A DNA stretch of 64,000 nt from Vibrio sp. JPW-9-11-11 (GCF_013369335.1 NZ_SZQJ01000005.1:558001-622000); one strand, 5' to 3'; positions 7,379 to 17,176 are shown, numbered from the stretch's first letter. A program made the numbers and translations. Notes: a model not told the origin generated them from the letters alone.

Positions 7379-9037
7379 ATGATAACGGAACATAAAACGG
7401 CTGATGTGAATTTTGAGAGCTTATTGCGCATATTCACAGTACCTGAAGGGCCGGACTCAACGTTAACCCAAATTGAAGAAGAACTCTCTCGCAACTTAAA
7501 CAAGTTTCTGCGTGAGCATATTGTTGCCGAAGAAAAGCCCCTGCGCGATATCGAAAAAGACTTCTCAAATGCCTCGATTCCTGAACAACCTGAGTTTGTG
7601 TCAGATCATACCCAGCACTTGTTAGACACTCTTGTATCCCAGTCAGTCCATACCTCTGCCCCCAGTTTTATCGGTCACATGACCTCGGCGCTGCCCTACT
7701 TCCTGATGCCACTGTCGAAGATCATGATTGCGTTGAACCAAAACTTAGTCAAGATCGAGACATCCAAAGCCTTTACGCCTCTTGAACGCCAAGTGTTAGG
7801 CATGCTCCATCGCCTCATCTATAACCAAGATGACAATTTTTACGGCCAGTGGATGCATAGTGCGAATCACTCTTTGGGGGCATTTTGTTCCGGTGGGACC
7901 ATCGCCAATATCACGGCCCTATGGGTGGCGAGAAACAATGCGCTAAAAGCGCAAGGCCGCTTCAAAGGCGTCGAAAAAGAAGGTTTGTTCAAAGCCATGA
8001 AGCACTATGGCTATGAAGGGCTTGCAGTACTGGTATCCGAACGAGGCCACTACTCGCTCAAAAAAGCCGCCGACGTATTAGGTATTGGCCAAGAGGGGTT
8101 AGTTGCTGTCAAAACTGACAGTCACAATCGGATTTGTCCTAAAGCTCTTGAGCAACGTATCGCTGAGCTCAAAGCGAACAATATCAAACCTTTTGCCGTG
8201 ATTGGTGTGGCAGGCACCACTGAAACTGGCAGCATTGACCCGCTCGAAGCGATGGCTGAAATATGTCAGCGAGAAGCTTGCCATTTTCACGTCGATGCGG
8301 CTTGGGGCGGTGCAACATTGATGTCAAATAACCATCGCCATCTGCTGCAAGGTATTGAAATGGCTGACTCAGTCACTATCGATGCTCACAAGCAGCTCTA
8401 CATCCCTATGGGAGCTGGGATGGTGTTGTTTAAACAGCCCGATGCCATGAAATCTATCGAGCATCATGCTCAGTATATCTTACGTAAAGGTTCAAAAGAT
8501 CTTGGGAGTCACACTCTCGAGGGCTCACGGTCCGGTATGGCGATGTTGGTCTATGCTGCAATGCATATTATTAGCCGACCTGGCTATGAGTTGCTCATCG
8601 ACCAAAGCATAGATAAAGCCCGCTATTTCGCTCAACTGATTGAACAGCAAGAGGACTTTGAGCTAGTGTCTCACCCTGAGTTGTGCCTGCTCACTTATCG
8701 CTACATTCCAAGTCACGTACACCAAGCGCTCGGCCAAGCGAATACCGTACAACGGGCACAATTGAATGAGTTACTGAATGAGTTGACTAAATTCATTCAA
8801 AAACGGCAACGCGAAACGGGCAAGTCGTTTGTCTCTCGAACTCGACTCAACCCCGAAAAATGGGACCGTCTGAACACTATTGTCTTCCGCGTGGTATTGG
8901 CCAACCCGCTCACTGGTCGTGATATTTTGAGCAGTGTGTTGGAAGAACAACGTGATATCGCTAAACAAGCACCAAACCTTATGAGCAAAATCAATCGTAT
9001 CGTCGAGGCGATCCTTTCTCCCAAAGCGTCGTTCTGA
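7379..9037 (+). CDS. panP: Pyridoxal-dependent aspartate 1-decarboxylase PanP
   Basis: 552 residues from the ATG at 7379. A group II PLP decarboxylase: the cofactor lysine is Lys338 in TIDAHKQLYIPMGAG, preceded by CHFHVDAAWGGA (Asp for the pyridine nitrogen) and VIGVAGTTETGSIDPL. The N-terminus has SFIGHMTSALPYFLMPL, the substrate-pocket region of this family. PanP replaces the pyruvoyl enzyme PanD in Vibrio and relatives, converting L-aspartate to beta-alanine for pantothenate and CoA. Glutamate decarboxylase-like activity is the main alternative. It is monocistronic, with a terminator at 9074-9109. Confidence 0.85.
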   Translation: MITEHKTADVNFESLLRIFTVPEGPDSTLTQIEEELSRNLNKFLREHIVAEEKPLRDIEKDFSNASIPEQPEFVSDHTQHLLDTLVSQSVHTSAPSFIGHMTSALPYFLMPLSKIMIALNQNLVKIETSKAFTPLERQVLGMLHRLIYNQDDNFYGQWMHSANHSLGAFCSGGTIANITALWVARNNALKAQGRFKGVEKEGLFKAMKHYGYEGLAVLVSERGHYSLKKAADVLGIGQEGLVAVKTDSHNRICPKALEQRIAELKANNIKPFAVIGVAGTTETGSIDPLEAMAEICQREACHFHVDAAWGGATLMSNNHRHLLQGIEMADSVTIDAHKQLYIPMGAGMVLFKQPDAMKSIEHHAQYILRKGSKDLGSHTLEGSRSGMAMLVYAAMHIISRPGYELLIDQSIDKARYFAQLIEQQEDFELVSHPELCLLTYRYIPSHVHQALGQANTVQRAQLNELLNELTKFIQKRQRETGKSFVSRTRLNPEKWDRLNTIVFRVVLANPLTGRDILSSVLEEQRDIAKQAPNLMSKINRIVEAILSPKASF

Positions 9038-9073
9038 AATTTTCTTTCTTAAACATGTAATTTCTTTATCAAC

Positions 9074-9109
9074 AACCGGTGTGTTCCTCAATGAACCCAC
9101 CGGTTTTAC
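9074..9109 (+). terminator. Probable terminator of panP
   Basis: Stem AACCGGTG (9074-9081) with CACCGGTT (9098-9105), a 16-base loop, then a short T run. The tail is weak. Confidence 0.55.
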
Positions 9110-9126
9110 GATTATTTTTGTAGTTT

Positions 9127-9142
9127 AAACAAAATTTTGTTT
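9127..9142. promoter_or_regulatory. 16-bp perfect palindrome upstream of hexR
   Basis: AAACAAAATTTTGTTT is a perfect inverted repeat about 175 bases before hexR. It looks like an operator for a dimeric regulator, possibly HexR itself, though it does not match the HexR consensus I know (TGTAAT-like half sites). Confidence 0.35.
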
Positions 9143-9316
9143 GAGGCCTGTCATATATTGACTAATTGCTTGGCAGAAAAGTTGTAGTAAACCTTTTGCT
9201 TAGGTTTATACTGGTGCAATGGCGCTGGACAGCACTTACCCTATTGGCAAACAGCTTGTTACCCTTTTCTTTTCGGGTATGTCCAGTGAGTTGTTCTCTA
9301 TACCCTCGTGAACACT

Positions 9317-10171
9317 ATGAACACATTAGAAAAAATTCAAAAAAATCTAGAAAATTTTAGTAAGTCCGAGCGAAAGGTTGCCGAAGTTATCATGGCATCA
9401 CCGCAAACTGCTATTCATTCTAGTATCGCAACCTTGGCCAAAATGGCCGATGTGAGTGAGCCAACTGTCAATCGTTTTTGCCGCCGCTTAGATACCAAAG
9501 GTTTTCCTGACTTTAAGCTCCACTTGGCTCAAAGTTTGGCCAAAGGCACACCGTATGTGAACCGCAATGTTGCAGAAGATGACGGCCCAGATGCTTACAC
9601 GCACAAGATTTTTGAATCGACCATGGCGTGTTTGGATGTAGCCAAGAACAGTCTAGACCCGATGCAAGTGAACCGCGCTGTTGACCTGTTAACACAGGCA
9701 AAGCGTATTTCATTTTTCGGCTTGGGGGCTTCCTCAGCCGTCGCTAAAGATGCGCAAAACAAGTTTATTCGCTTTAACATTCCAATTACTTGCTTTGAAG
9801 ATATTGTCATGCAACGCATGAGCTGTATCAACTGCACGGACAACGATGTCATCGTTTTGATTTCGCATACAGGCCGCACCAAGAGTCAGGTAGAGATTGC
9901 TAATCTGGCGCGCGAAAATGGGGCAACCGTGATCGCAATTACGGCCAAAGACTCCCCGCTCGACAAAGCAAGTTCGCTATCTATTTCGCTAGACGTTCCT
10001 GAAGATACCGACGTTTATATGCCAATGGCAAGCCGCGTCGTACAGATGACGGTGATCGATGTGCTGGCAACCGGCTTTACTTTGCGCCGCGGATCTGGCT
10101 TTCGAGAGAACTTAAAGCGCGTCAAAGACGTACTCAAAGACTCACGTTACGATAAGCTATCGCAATTCTAA
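9317..10171 (+). CDS. hexR: HexR, RpiR-family transcriptional regulator
   Basis: 284 residues from the ATG at 9317 (an in-frame GTG at 9308 would add three residues). The N-terminal HTH_6 domain covers residues 1-77 (LAKMADVSEPTVNRFCRRLD), and the SIS sugar-phosphate domain follows from about residue 120 (RISFFGLGASSAVAKDAQNK, VIVLISHTGRTKSQVEIANL). HexR senses KDPG, the Entner-Doudoroff intermediate, and controls central carbon genes. It converges with the alcohol dehydrogenase gene on a shared terminator. The 280-base gap upstream contains the palindrome at 9127-9142 and no other gene. Confidence 0.92.
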   Translation: MNTLEKIQKNLENFSKSERKVAEVIMASPQTAIHSSIATLAKMADVSEPTVNRFCRRLDTKGFPDFKLHLAQSLAKGTPYVNRNVAEDDGPDAYTHKIFESTMACLDVAKNSLDPMQVNRAVDLLTQAKRISFFGLGASSAVAKDAQNKFIRFNIPITCFEDIVMQRMSCINCTDNDVIVLISHTGRTKSQVEIANLARENGATVIAITAKDSPLDKASSLSISLDVPEDTDVYMPMASRVVQMTVIDVLATGFTLRRGSGFRENLKRVKDVLKDSRYDKLSQF

Positions 10172-10172
10172 T

Positions 10173-10199
10173 AAAAAGGAGCACTTGGTGCTCCTTTTT
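10173..10199. terminator. Bidirectional terminator between hexR and the alcohol dehydrogenase
   Basis: A 12-bp stem (10173-10184 with 10188-10199) around a 3-base loop, with A and T tracts on both sides. It serves both converging genes and abuts the dehydrogenase stop codon. Confidence 0.9.
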
Positions 10200-11453
10200 T
10201 CATTCGCTACTCTGTAAACGCCCTTTCTCTTCTCGGTAACCGTGACGAACAATCGTTGCCTTCGCTTTGGACTGTGACGTTTGCTCATTGTCGCATTCGC
10301 CGTCACACTGACACACTTGGGACAAAATATACATCAAGCGTGGTTTAGTAAGAGGAATAGGATTTCCCTTGATAGCCATCGACTTCAGCGCGTCCTCGGC
10401 GACCTGTTCAAACGACGTTGAACACACCCCAAAACGCTCAATAGCGGGTAAGGCTAACTTATCGAGCATCATATTGACCCAAAGAACACTGTCTTTGTAA
10501 TGGGCGTTATTTCGCCCAGTCAGTATTTGAGCAAGTTTTTCATAGCGCGCCAAAATATCGCTACGTTCTGACTCTTTAGCCGCGTTGATATTCTCCTGCA
10601 TCACATAAGGTGCAAGGCGCGCGGTGATCACGCTGTGCGGCGCATCGAGCTTCCCGCCAAGCGCCGACGCTAAGCCGTGAGCAGCCCCGAGCTTGGCATT
10701 GGTGATCGCCATTCCTCCTAACATCGCCGCAAAAGACACGTCACTCCGCGCTTGAGGTTGATCATCTAAACAGGCAGCCAACATAGAGCGACTCAACTTT
10801 CTCAACCCCTCTTCACAGATCATATCCGTGAGCGGGTTGGGATCACCACACACATAAGCTTCCATCAGGTGGGTAAAGGCATCCATCGCACCGCGAGCAC
10901 TGGTCTCTCTGTCGGTGCCATAGGTTAAGGTTGGGTCAACAATAGCGACGTCGGCGAGCATATCAGGGCTTCGCAAACTCACTTTCACCTGATCTTGTCC
11001 TGACCGTAGTACTGCGTTGCGCGTTACCTCAGACCCTGTGCTCGCCGTCGTAGGAATCGCGATAAACGGCAGTGGCTTGGTTTTGAGCGGAACACTCCTA
11101 CCCACAACTTCCACATAGTCATACACGTCACCTTGATTGGGAATGATCGCCGCCAATGCTTTTCCCATATCCAGTGCACTGCCGCCTCCAATTGCAACGA
11201 CCATATCGGGTTTAAATTTGCGCCCGGCTAACGCGACCTCTTCCACCATAGTGATGTTAGGTTCGCCATAAATCGCCACATGCTGATAACGCATCGCTTG
11301 GCTGTTGAGGTAATCAATAATAGGCTGAGCTCGAGCGAGATTTTTTCCGCTCACCAAAAGAACGCTATAGCCATACTGACTTAACAGCGATAAAGAGGAC
11401 GCAAGCGCCCCTTCTCCGAAGACAATTCGAGTTGACGTCATAAATTGGAACAT
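10200..11453 (-). CDS. Iron-containing alcohol dehydrogenase
   Basis: 417 residues. AAGGAG at 11463-11468 sits 9 bases before the ATG at 11453, which selects that start over an upstream TTG. The Rossmann part has VVAIGGGSALDMGKALAA and IPTTASTGSEVTRNAV. The helical part holds the iron ligands of the family: Asp and His in DAFTHLMEAYVC, His in GAAHGLASALGG and His in LDAPHSVITARL. The C-terminus ends in a Cys-rich tail (CQCDGECDNE) and a basic segment, unusual for the family. It likely interconverts an aldehyde and an alcohol with NAD(P)H; the substrate cannot be read from the sequence. Confidence 0.85.
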   Translation of the reverse strand: MFQFMTSTRIVFGEGALASSLSLLSQYGYSVLLVSGKNLARAQPIIDYLNSQAMRYQHVAIYGEPNITMVEEVALAGRKFKPDMVVAIGGGSALDMGKALAAIIPNQGDVYDYVEVVGRSVPLKTKPLPFIAIPTTASTGSEVTRNAVLRSGQDQVKVSLRSPDMLADVAIVDPTLTYGTDRETSARGAMDAFTHLMEAYVCGDPNPLTDMICEEGLRKLSRSMLAACLDDQPQARSDVSFAAMLGGMAITNAKLGAAHGLASALGGKLDAPHSVITARLAPYVMQENINAAKESERSDILARYEKLAQILTGRNNAHYKDSVLWVNMMLDKLALPAIERFGVCSTSFEQVAEDALKSMAIKGNPIPLTKPRLMYILSQVCQCDGECDNEQTSQSKAKATIVRHGYREEKGRLQSSE

Positions 11454-11718
11454 GCTCAAACACTCCTTGTAGCCGCGCTATATAAGCCTGCCTGTTATGC
11501 CGCAGAATAAAATTGAGCCAGTGCAACTTATCGCCAATAACCACTTATAATTTATGGTTTTATGACGCGAGTCCACAATATGAATACGCCTATTTAAAAC
11601 ACCAGGTTCATTTTTTGGCCGATAGCTTTCAGCTATTGAACTAACAGGCATTTGCTACTTTATTTCCGTTTTTGGATCGGGCATAGTTGCAGGTAACAAA
11701 ATACAGGAGAAAGTGAAT

Positions 11719-11985
11719 ATGTTCGTAGTTATCTTTGGTCGCCCAGCTTGCCCTTACTGTGTTCGTGCAAAAGAGCACGCGGAAACACTGAAAGCAAAAC
11801 GCGAGGATTTCAACTACCGCTATGTTGATATCCATGCCGAAGGGATTTCTAAAGCCGATCTTGAGAAAACCGTGGGCAAACCTGTAGAAACCGTTCCACA
11901 AATCTTTATCGATCAAGAACACATCGGTGGTTGTGACGAGTTTGAAGCATATGCAAAAGAGCATCTTGGTCTTTTTGACGAGTAA
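11719..11985 (+). CDS. grxA: Glutaredoxin GrxA
   Basis: 88 residues from the ATG at 11719; AGGAGA at 11705-11710 is 8 bases upstream, better placed than for the in-frame GTG at 11713. The redox motif CPYC lies in FGRPACPYCVRAKE, followed by the glutathione-site TVPQIFI and GGCDEF. It reduces disulfides and glutathionylated proteins, including ribonucleotide reductase, in the cytoplasm. The neighbour is a ybjL-type transporter, as in enterobacteria. Confidence 0.92.
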   Translation: MFVVIFGRPACPYCVRAKEHAETLKAKREDFNYRYVDIHAEGISKADLEKTVGKPVETVPQIFIDQEHIGGCDEFEAYAKEHLGLFDE

Positions 11986-12002
11986 GCTCAGATAGATTTA
12001 GA

Positions 12003-12028
12003 GAAGCCGCGATTTTCGCGGCTTTTTT
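12003..12028 (+). terminator. Rho-independent terminator of grxA
   Basis: Stem AAGCCGCG (12004-12011) with CGCGGCTT (12017-12024), followed by a T run. Confidence 0.9.
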
Positions 12029-12183
12029 GTGTGCGCAATATTAGGCGAGCGCGGCAGAACCACCAGCGTATGCAGCCTAGGTAAACTAATTGTAAATTAT
12101 AAAATATTTCACTTATTTTTTAGTTATATTCAGATACAATTTGCCCATCCAACTCCTCCTCGGCCGCAACACAAGAATCGCCC

Positions 12184-13866
12184 GTGAATATTGACGTCGT
12201 ACTTTTGCTCGAACAAAACCCAATCCTTTTAATTTTTGTCGTCCTGGCTATCGGACTCGCGATCGGTAAAATCCGTTTTGGCAGCCTCCAGCTGGGGAAC
12301 TCAATCGGTGTATTGATTACCTCGCTGATTATGGGCCACCTCGGTTTCACTTTTAACGCAGACGCGCTGACCATTGGATTTATGCTGTTTATCTACTGCG
12401 TAGGTATCGAGGCTGGGCCAAACTTTTTTGGCATCTTCTTCCGAGATGGTAAACATTACTTCATTTTGAGTATGGTCGTTCTTGCAACCGCCCTATTCAT
12501 TACCTACATCGCCTCACATCACCTAGGGCTTGGTTTTGGTTTATCGGCGGGCATGATGGCAGGGGCACTCACATCGACCCCTGTGCTCGTTGGCGCTCAA
12601 GACGCTTTGAACTCCGGGTTAGCAACCATTCCACGTAACATGGAATTTAGCCAAGTGATAGAGAACCTCTCGGTTGGCTATGCAATGGCGTATCTTATCG
12701 GCCTTATCAGTATGATTATGTTCGCTAAGTTACTGCCAAAACTGCAAAAACAGAACTTATCAGACTCTGCGCAACAAATCGCTCAGGAACGGGGACTAGG
12801 TAGCTCAGGACAACGTAAGGTCTACCTCCCTATTATTCGCGCCTATCGCGTCGGCCAAGAGTTGATTAACTGGACTGACGGTAAAAACCTCAGAGAATTA
12901 GGCATTTATCGCCAAACCGGCTGTTATATCGAGCGTATTCGACGCAATGGAATATTAGCCCACCCAGATGGCGACGCTATCTTACAAGAGGGTGATGAAA
13001 TCGCTTTGGTCGGTTTCCCGGACAGCCACGCTCGACTCGATCCAAGTTTTCGCAACGGTAAAGAAGTGTTCGACCGCAACCTGCTCGATTTGCGCATTGC
13101 CGAAGAAGAAATCGTGGTAAAAAGTGACGCGATTGCCGGTAAACGTCTATCTGACCTTAACCTCTCGGAGTATGGCTGTTTTCTAAACCGAGTAGTGCGT
13201 GCACAAATTGAAATGCCGATGGACCTCGATATCGTCCTTGCCAAGGGAGATGTACTGCAGGTGAGCGGAGAGAAGAGTCGCGTACACGGGTTAGCGGAAA
13301 AAATCGGTTTCATTTCGATTCACAGCCAAATGGCTGACTTGCTGGCCTTTTGTAGCTTCTTTATTCTCGGGATTTTGTTTGGCTTGATCACCATGACTTT
13401 TGGTCAGGTCTCGTTTGGTCTAGGCAATGCAGTGGGCTTATTGCTCTCTGGTATCACTTTGGGCTTTTTACGTGCTAATCACCCAACGTTTGGTTACGTC
13501 CCCCAAGGCGCATTGAACATGGTCAAAGACCTGGGCTTGATGTTTTTTATGGTCGGGATCGGGCTCAGTGCTGGTGGAAAAATGTTTGAGCATCTGTCCC
13601 AAGTGGGCCCTCAAGTGATCGGTTTAGCCTTTTTGGTCAGCGTGGTCCCTGTCGCCATCGCCTATCTGGTTGGTGCCTATTTACTAAAAATGAACCGTGC
13701 ACTGCTATTTGGTGCCATCATAGGCGCACGCACATGCGCGCCAGCAATGGATATTGTCAATGACTACGCTAAGTCGACCATCCCAGCGCTCGGATACGCA
13801 GGCACCTACGCGATAGCGAATATTCTGATGACGCTAGCGGGTACCATATTGATCATTTTGAGTTAG
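12184..13866 (+). CDS. ybjL: YbjL-family putative transporter (AspT/YidE superfamily)
   Basis: 560 residues from a GTG start. Two hydrophobic halves, each about five to six helices ([20 protein letters not shown] at the start; [20 protein letters not shown] in the second half), flank two soluble TrkA-C domains at roughly residues 205-375 (REGDE-like [13 protein letters not shown], then [16 protein letters not shown]). This is the aspartate:alanine exchanger architecture. The repeated [16 protein letters not shown] and [14 protein letters not shown] segments are the conserved pore motifs. The substrate of YbjL is not established. It follows the grxA terminator, so it has its own promoter. Confidence 0.85.
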   Translation: MNIDVVLLLEQNPILLIFVVLAIGLAIGKIRFGSLQLGNSIGVLITSLIMGHLGFTFNADALTIGFMLFIYCVGIEAGPNFFGIFFRDGKHYFILSMVVLATALFITYIASHHLGLGFGLSAGMMAGALTSTPVLVGAQDALNSGLATIPRNMEFSQVIENLSVGYAMAYLIGLISMIMFAKLLPKLQKQNLSDSAQQIAQERGLGSSGQRKVYLPIIRAYRVGQELINWTDGKNLRELGIYRQTGCYIERIRRNGILAHPDGDAILQEGDEIALVGFPDSHARLDPSFRNGKEVFDRNLLDLRIAEEEIVVKSDAIAGKRLSDLNLSEYGCFLNRVVRAQIEMPMDLDIVLAKGDVLQVSGEKSRVHGLAEKIGFISIHSQMADLLAFCSFFILGILFGLITMTFGQVSFGLGNAVGLLLSGITLGFLRANHPTFGYVPQGALNMVKDLGLMFFMVGIGLSAGGKMFEHLSQVGPQVIGLAFLVSVVPVAIAYLVGAYLLKMNRALLFGAIIGARTCAPAMDIVNDYAKSTIPALGYAGTYAIANILMTLAGTILIILS

Positions 13867-13878
13867 TCACTGAAACGC

Positions 13879-13904
13879 AAAAGGCTTCCATAAGGAAGCC
13901 TTTT
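13879..13904. terminator. Bidirectional terminator between ybjL and artM
   Basis: Stem AAAAGGCTTCC (13879-13889) with GGAAGCCTTTT (13894-13904), loop ATAA; symmetric A/T tracts suit the converging genes. Confidence 0.9.
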
Positions 13905-13921
13905 CATTATGCTCTAACCGT

Positions 13922-14599
13922 TTAGCTAAGTGGTCTCAAATATGCCAGAAAACGTTTCTCAGCCGCTTTAAAACACATCAATATGATGAAAGTGAGCGCC
14001 ATGTAAAACAAACCAGCGGTCAAGAATGACTCAAATGGTGCGTAATAACGGGAGTTCACCAAACGTGCCGCACCAGTTAAGTCAACGATGGTCACAATAC
14101 CTGCCACTGCACTACCGTGGAGCATAAAAATCACCTCGTTACTGTAAGCGGGTAAGGCGCGGCGCAGTGCACTTGGCAAAATCACACGTCGATAAGTCAT
14201 AAAAGTGCCCATACCATAAGCTTTAGCCGCTTCAACTTCGCCTTTAGGCAAACCGTTGATCGCTCCGCGAATGATTTCTGCTGTGTAAGCCGCCGTATTC
14301 AGTACAAACGCCACTAGCGCGCAAAACCAAGCGTGCTCCCAAAGCGTACCTTTCACTGCAATAAACTGATCCATGCCGTAATAGATTAAATACAGCTGCA
14401 CCAGAAGTGGTGTACCACGGAAGAAGTAAATAAACGCCCAGCTTGGACCATTGATAAAATAGTTATGGCTGTTACGGGCAACACCAAGTGGAATGGCAAC
14501 AAACAGACCGATAAACAGCGCCAACGAGACTAACCAAACTGTCGTCCACAGGCCATCTAAATAGATAGGCAAGCTTTCGATAATTAATGAGAAATCCAT
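13922..14599 (-). CDS. artM: Basic amino acid ABC importer permease, ArtM/HisM type
   Basis: 225 residues, about five membrane helices (LWTTVWLVSLALFIGLFVAI at the start). The cytoplasmic coupling motif is EVEAAKAYGMGTFMTYRRVI, typical of polar amino acid permeases. It forms a heterodimer with the ArtQ-like permease encoded 4 bases upstream. Gene order ATPase, binding protein, Q, M is that of artPIQM rather than hisJQMP. Substrate likely arginine, with histidine, lysine or ornithine possible. Confidence 0.85.
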   Translation of the reverse strand: MDFSLIIESLPIYLDGLWTTVWLVSLALFIGLFVAIPLGVARNSHNYFINGPSWAFIYFFRGTPLLVQLYLIYYGMDQFIAVKGTLWEHAWFCALVAFVLNTAAYTAEIIRGAINGLPKGEVEAAKAYGMGTFMTYRRVILPSALRRALPAYSNEVIFMLHGSAVAGIVTIVDLTGAARLVNSRYYAPFESFLTAGLFYMALTFIILMCFKAAEKRFLAYLRPLS

Positions 14600-14603
14600 T
14601 CTA

Positions 14604-15344
14604 TTACCTCGCGTGGATACTGAACTTGCGCTCTACCATTTTCAAAAGACCGGTTGAAACGCTGGTAAAGAATAGGAAAATAATCGCGACCGCCATGTAG
14701 AAGGTGAACGGCATTTTTGTCGAACCCGCCGCTAACGAACTCATGCGCACCATATCTTCTAAGCCGATAATTGAAACAAGCGCCGTTGTCTTTAACAGCA
14801 CCAGCCAATTGTTACCAAAACCTGGCAGGGCGTGTCGAATCATTTGCGGTAGCAGGATCCGTCGAAATGCCAGCACCGAACTCATACCATACGCTTTGGC
14901 CGCTTCTAGTTCACCTTTATCGACAGCCATAATCGCGCCGCGAAATGTTTCGGCCATATACGCGCCAAAAATAAAACCAATCGTTAACACACCAGCGATG
15001 AATGGGCTGACATCAATATAGTCGGGTAAATATGACGTCCACTCGTGATTGGGATTGCTCGATGTGAACCACTCGTTGAGACTTTCATTGATAGCATACA
15101 AGCTGTTATTGAGAAGGATTTGTCCGCCGAAAAAAATCAGCATCATAAGAACTAAGTCGGGAATACCACGAATCACTGTGGTGTAAAGTGTCGCAATCGC
15201 TCGTGCCCAGCGATACGGTGCCATTTTGGCCAGTGCCCCCAGCATACCCAAAATCATTGCCAGCACTAATGACAACAGGGCGACTTCGATGGTCACTACT
15301 GCCCCTTTTAATATCGAGGCTTCATATCCTTGTAGATCCAGCAT
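14604..15344 (-). CDS. artQ: Basic amino acid ABC importer permease, ArtQ/HisQ type
   Basis: 246 residues with about five membrane helices (VTIEVALLSLVLAMILGMLG near the start) and the coupling motif ELEAAKAYGMSSVLAFRRIL. Compared with the enterobacterial protein it carries a longer periplasmic loop (residues about 75-105, NESLNEWFTSSNPNHEWTSY). It lies 4 bases before artM and 87 bases after the binding-protein gene, with a hairpin in that gap. Confidence 0.85.
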   Translation of the reverse strand: MLDLQGYEASILKGAVVTIEVALLSLVLAMILGMLGALAKMAPYRWARAIATLYTTVIRGIPDLVLMMLIFFGGQILLNNSLYAINESLNEWFTSSNPNHEWTSYLPDYIDVSPFIAGVLTIGFIFGAYMAETFRGAIMAVDKGELEAAKAYGMSSVLAFRRILLPQMIRHALPGFGNNWLVLLKTTALVSIIGLEDMVRMSSLAAGSTKMPFTFYMAVAIIFLFFTSVSTGLLKMVERKFSIHAR

Positions 15345-15378
15345 AGGTAAGTTCCTGATCCCTAAACTTTATAAAATT

Positions 15379-15420
15379 CGGCCGTTGGCTACTACTCCAA
15401 GGAACAAGAACCAACGGCCG
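15379..15420 (-). other. Intercistronic hairpin in the art operon
   Basis: Arms CGGCCGTTGG (15379-15388) and CCAACGGCCG (15411-15420) pair perfectly around a 22-base loop, between the binding-protein gene and artQ. There is no T run, so it fits an RNA-stability element that keeps binding-protein message high relative to the permeases. Confidence 0.75.
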
Positions 15421-15431
15421 CACAACAACGA

Positions 15432-16208
15432 TTACTGACCGTATACGTCGTATTTAAAGTATTTCGCAGCAATTTCCTGATAGATACCTTTCTCGCGCAG
15501 AGATAGGATAGCTGCATCTAGTTTTTTGGTGAGGTCTTTGTCTTGCTTACGTACCGCAATACCCATGCCTTCGCCGAACCATTTAGGATCCATCAGAGCA
15601 GGGCCAACAAATTCATATGCGTCACCGCCCGCTTTGTTTAGCACACCTTCTTCAAGAGCTGATGCATCACCAAGTACAGCAACAACACGACCATTGGCAA
15701 GATCTAGATAGGCTTCATCGAAAGAGCCGTAACGTACGATTTCAACTTTATCACCGTAGTTATCAGTCAGGTATTTGTCGTGGGTCGTCGCACGTTGAAC
15801 CGCAATTTTTTGACCGTCTAGGTTGTCAAAATCAAGGCCAGCACCTTTTTTAGCGATAAACTTGTTCGGGATTTGCGCGTATTTGCCTGTAAAGTCGACT
15901 TTTTTCTTACGCTCTTCTGTAATTGACATAGCTGCGATGATCGCATCGTACTTACGCGCAAGTAGTGAAGGAATAATGCCGTCCCAATCTTGAGGTACGA
16001 TCTTACACTCTACTTTCATTTCCTGACACAGAGCGTTAGCCATATCCACATCAAAGCCTTTCAGCGAACCATCGGCTTCTGTCCAACTAAATGGAGGGTA
16101 TGCACCCTCAATACCGAAGCGAACCGTTTTCCATTCCTTCGCTTGGGCCATCCCAGAGACAGCTGTTGCTGCTAAAGTTGCTGCTAATAACCACTTTTTC
16201 ATTTCCAT
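15432..16208 (-). CDS. Periplasmic basic amino acid-binding protein
   Basis: 258 residues. Signal peptide MEMKKWLLAATLAATAVSGM up to AQA, then KEWKTVRFGIEGAYPPFSW, the classic start of type II polar amino acid binding proteins. Ligand-site motifs are visible: SLKGFDVDMANALC, IIAAMSITEERKKKVDFTG and AVQRATTHDKYL. It captures arginine-like amino acids and delivers them to ArtQM. It is the second gene of the operon, 64 bases after artP. ArtJ, HisJ and ArgT are close relatives and cannot be separated here. Confidence 0.87.
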   Translation of the reverse strand: MEMKKWLLAATLAATAVSGMAQAKEWKTVRFGIEGAYPPFSWTEADGSLKGFDVDMANALCQEMKVECKIVPQDWDGIIPSLLARKYDAIIAAMSITEERKKKVDFTGKYAQIPNKFIAKKGAGLDFDNLDGQKIAVQRATTHDKYLTDNYGDKVEIVRYGSFDEAYLDLANGRVVAVLGDASALEEGVLNKAGGDAYEFVGPALMDPKWFGEGMGIAVRKQDKDLTKKLDAAILSLREKGIYQEIAAKYFKYDVYGQ

Positions 16209-16272
16209 ACTCCTGTGATTGAGATTTTTTTTGTGATTGCTTTAGTTTGTTGTGTTTGCCGCAAAGCGGCGT

Positions 16273-17043
16273 TTAGTAAATTGAAGAGATAAACTGTTGT
16301 AAACGCTCTGAATCTGGGTTTGTAAACAGTTTAGCTGGGTTTCCTTGTTCTTCCACCAGTCCTTGATGCAAGAACATAACGTGATTCGAAACGTCACGTG
16401 CAAACGCCATTTCATGGGTCACCACGAGCATAGTTCTGCCTTCCTCGGCCAAATCGCGCATTACGCCCAATACTTCACCAACCAACTCGGGATCGAGTGC
16501 TGATGTAGGTTCATCGAATAGCATCACTTCTGGGTCAACCGCGAGCGCTCGAGCAATAGCGGCGCGTTGTTGTTGGCCACCAGACAGGTGCCCTGGGTAG
16601 TAGTCTTTACGCTCATATAAGCCAACTTTCTTGAGTAACATTTCTGCATTTTCAAGCGCTTGAGCTTTGGGAACCCCTAATACATGAACAGGCGCTTCAA
16701 TAACGTTTTCAAGCACCGTCATGTGCGACCAGAGGTTGAACCCTTGGAAAACCATCGCGAGTCTCGAGCGAATACGCTGAACTTGTTTTTCGTTGGCAGG
16801 AATAGCCTCACCTTGGCGGTTATTTTTCATTTGAATCAATTCTCCATTGACCCAAATTTCTCCAGCGGTAGGCGTTTCGAGTAGGTTGATACATCGTAGA
16901 AAAGTACTTTTACCAGAACCAGAAGAACCGATAATCGATATTACGTCCCCTTTGTGGGCTTCTAACGAGATGCCTTTTAAAACTTCATTTTGTCCAAATG
17001 TCTTGTGCAGTTCTTTTATATCCAGCGCTGGTACATCTTTCAT
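16273..17043 (-). CDS. artP: Basic amino acid ABC importer ATPase, ArtP/HisP type
   Basis: 256 residues, with GGGAG 9-10 bases before the ATG. All nucleotide-binding motifs are intact: Walker A GSSGSGKST, Q-loop VFQGFNLWSHMTV, signature LSGGQQQR, Walker B VMLFDEPTSALD and the switch His in VVTHEMAF. The insert with MKNNRQGEAIPANEKQVQRI and the length are nearer HisP than the shorter E. coli ArtP. It is the first gene of the four-gene importer operon; the 670-base region upstream carries a candidate ArgR operator. Confidence 0.88.
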   Translation of the reverse strand: MKDVPALDIKELHKTFGQNEVLKGISLEAHKGDVISIIGSSGSGKSTFLRCINLLETPTAGEIWVNGELIQMKNNRQGEAIPANEKQVQRIRSRLAMVFQGFNLWSHMTVLENVIEAPVHVLGVPKAQALENAEMLLKKVGLYERKDYYPGHLSGGQQQRAAIARALAVDPEVMLFDEPTSALDPELVGEVLGVMRDLAEEGRTMLVVTHEMAFARDVSNHVMFLHQGLVEEQGNPAKLFTNPDSERLQQFISSIY

Positions 17044-17176
17044 GCGCTTTTACTCCCTGATTTTATTATTCCCAGCGTTTCACCAGCGGCAAGCGGCGGG
17101 TTTTGGGTTCCACCCATATTTCGATACAAACTAGCACTCCCCCGGCCAAGTTGCAACAAATTATTAACCTAAAAAT

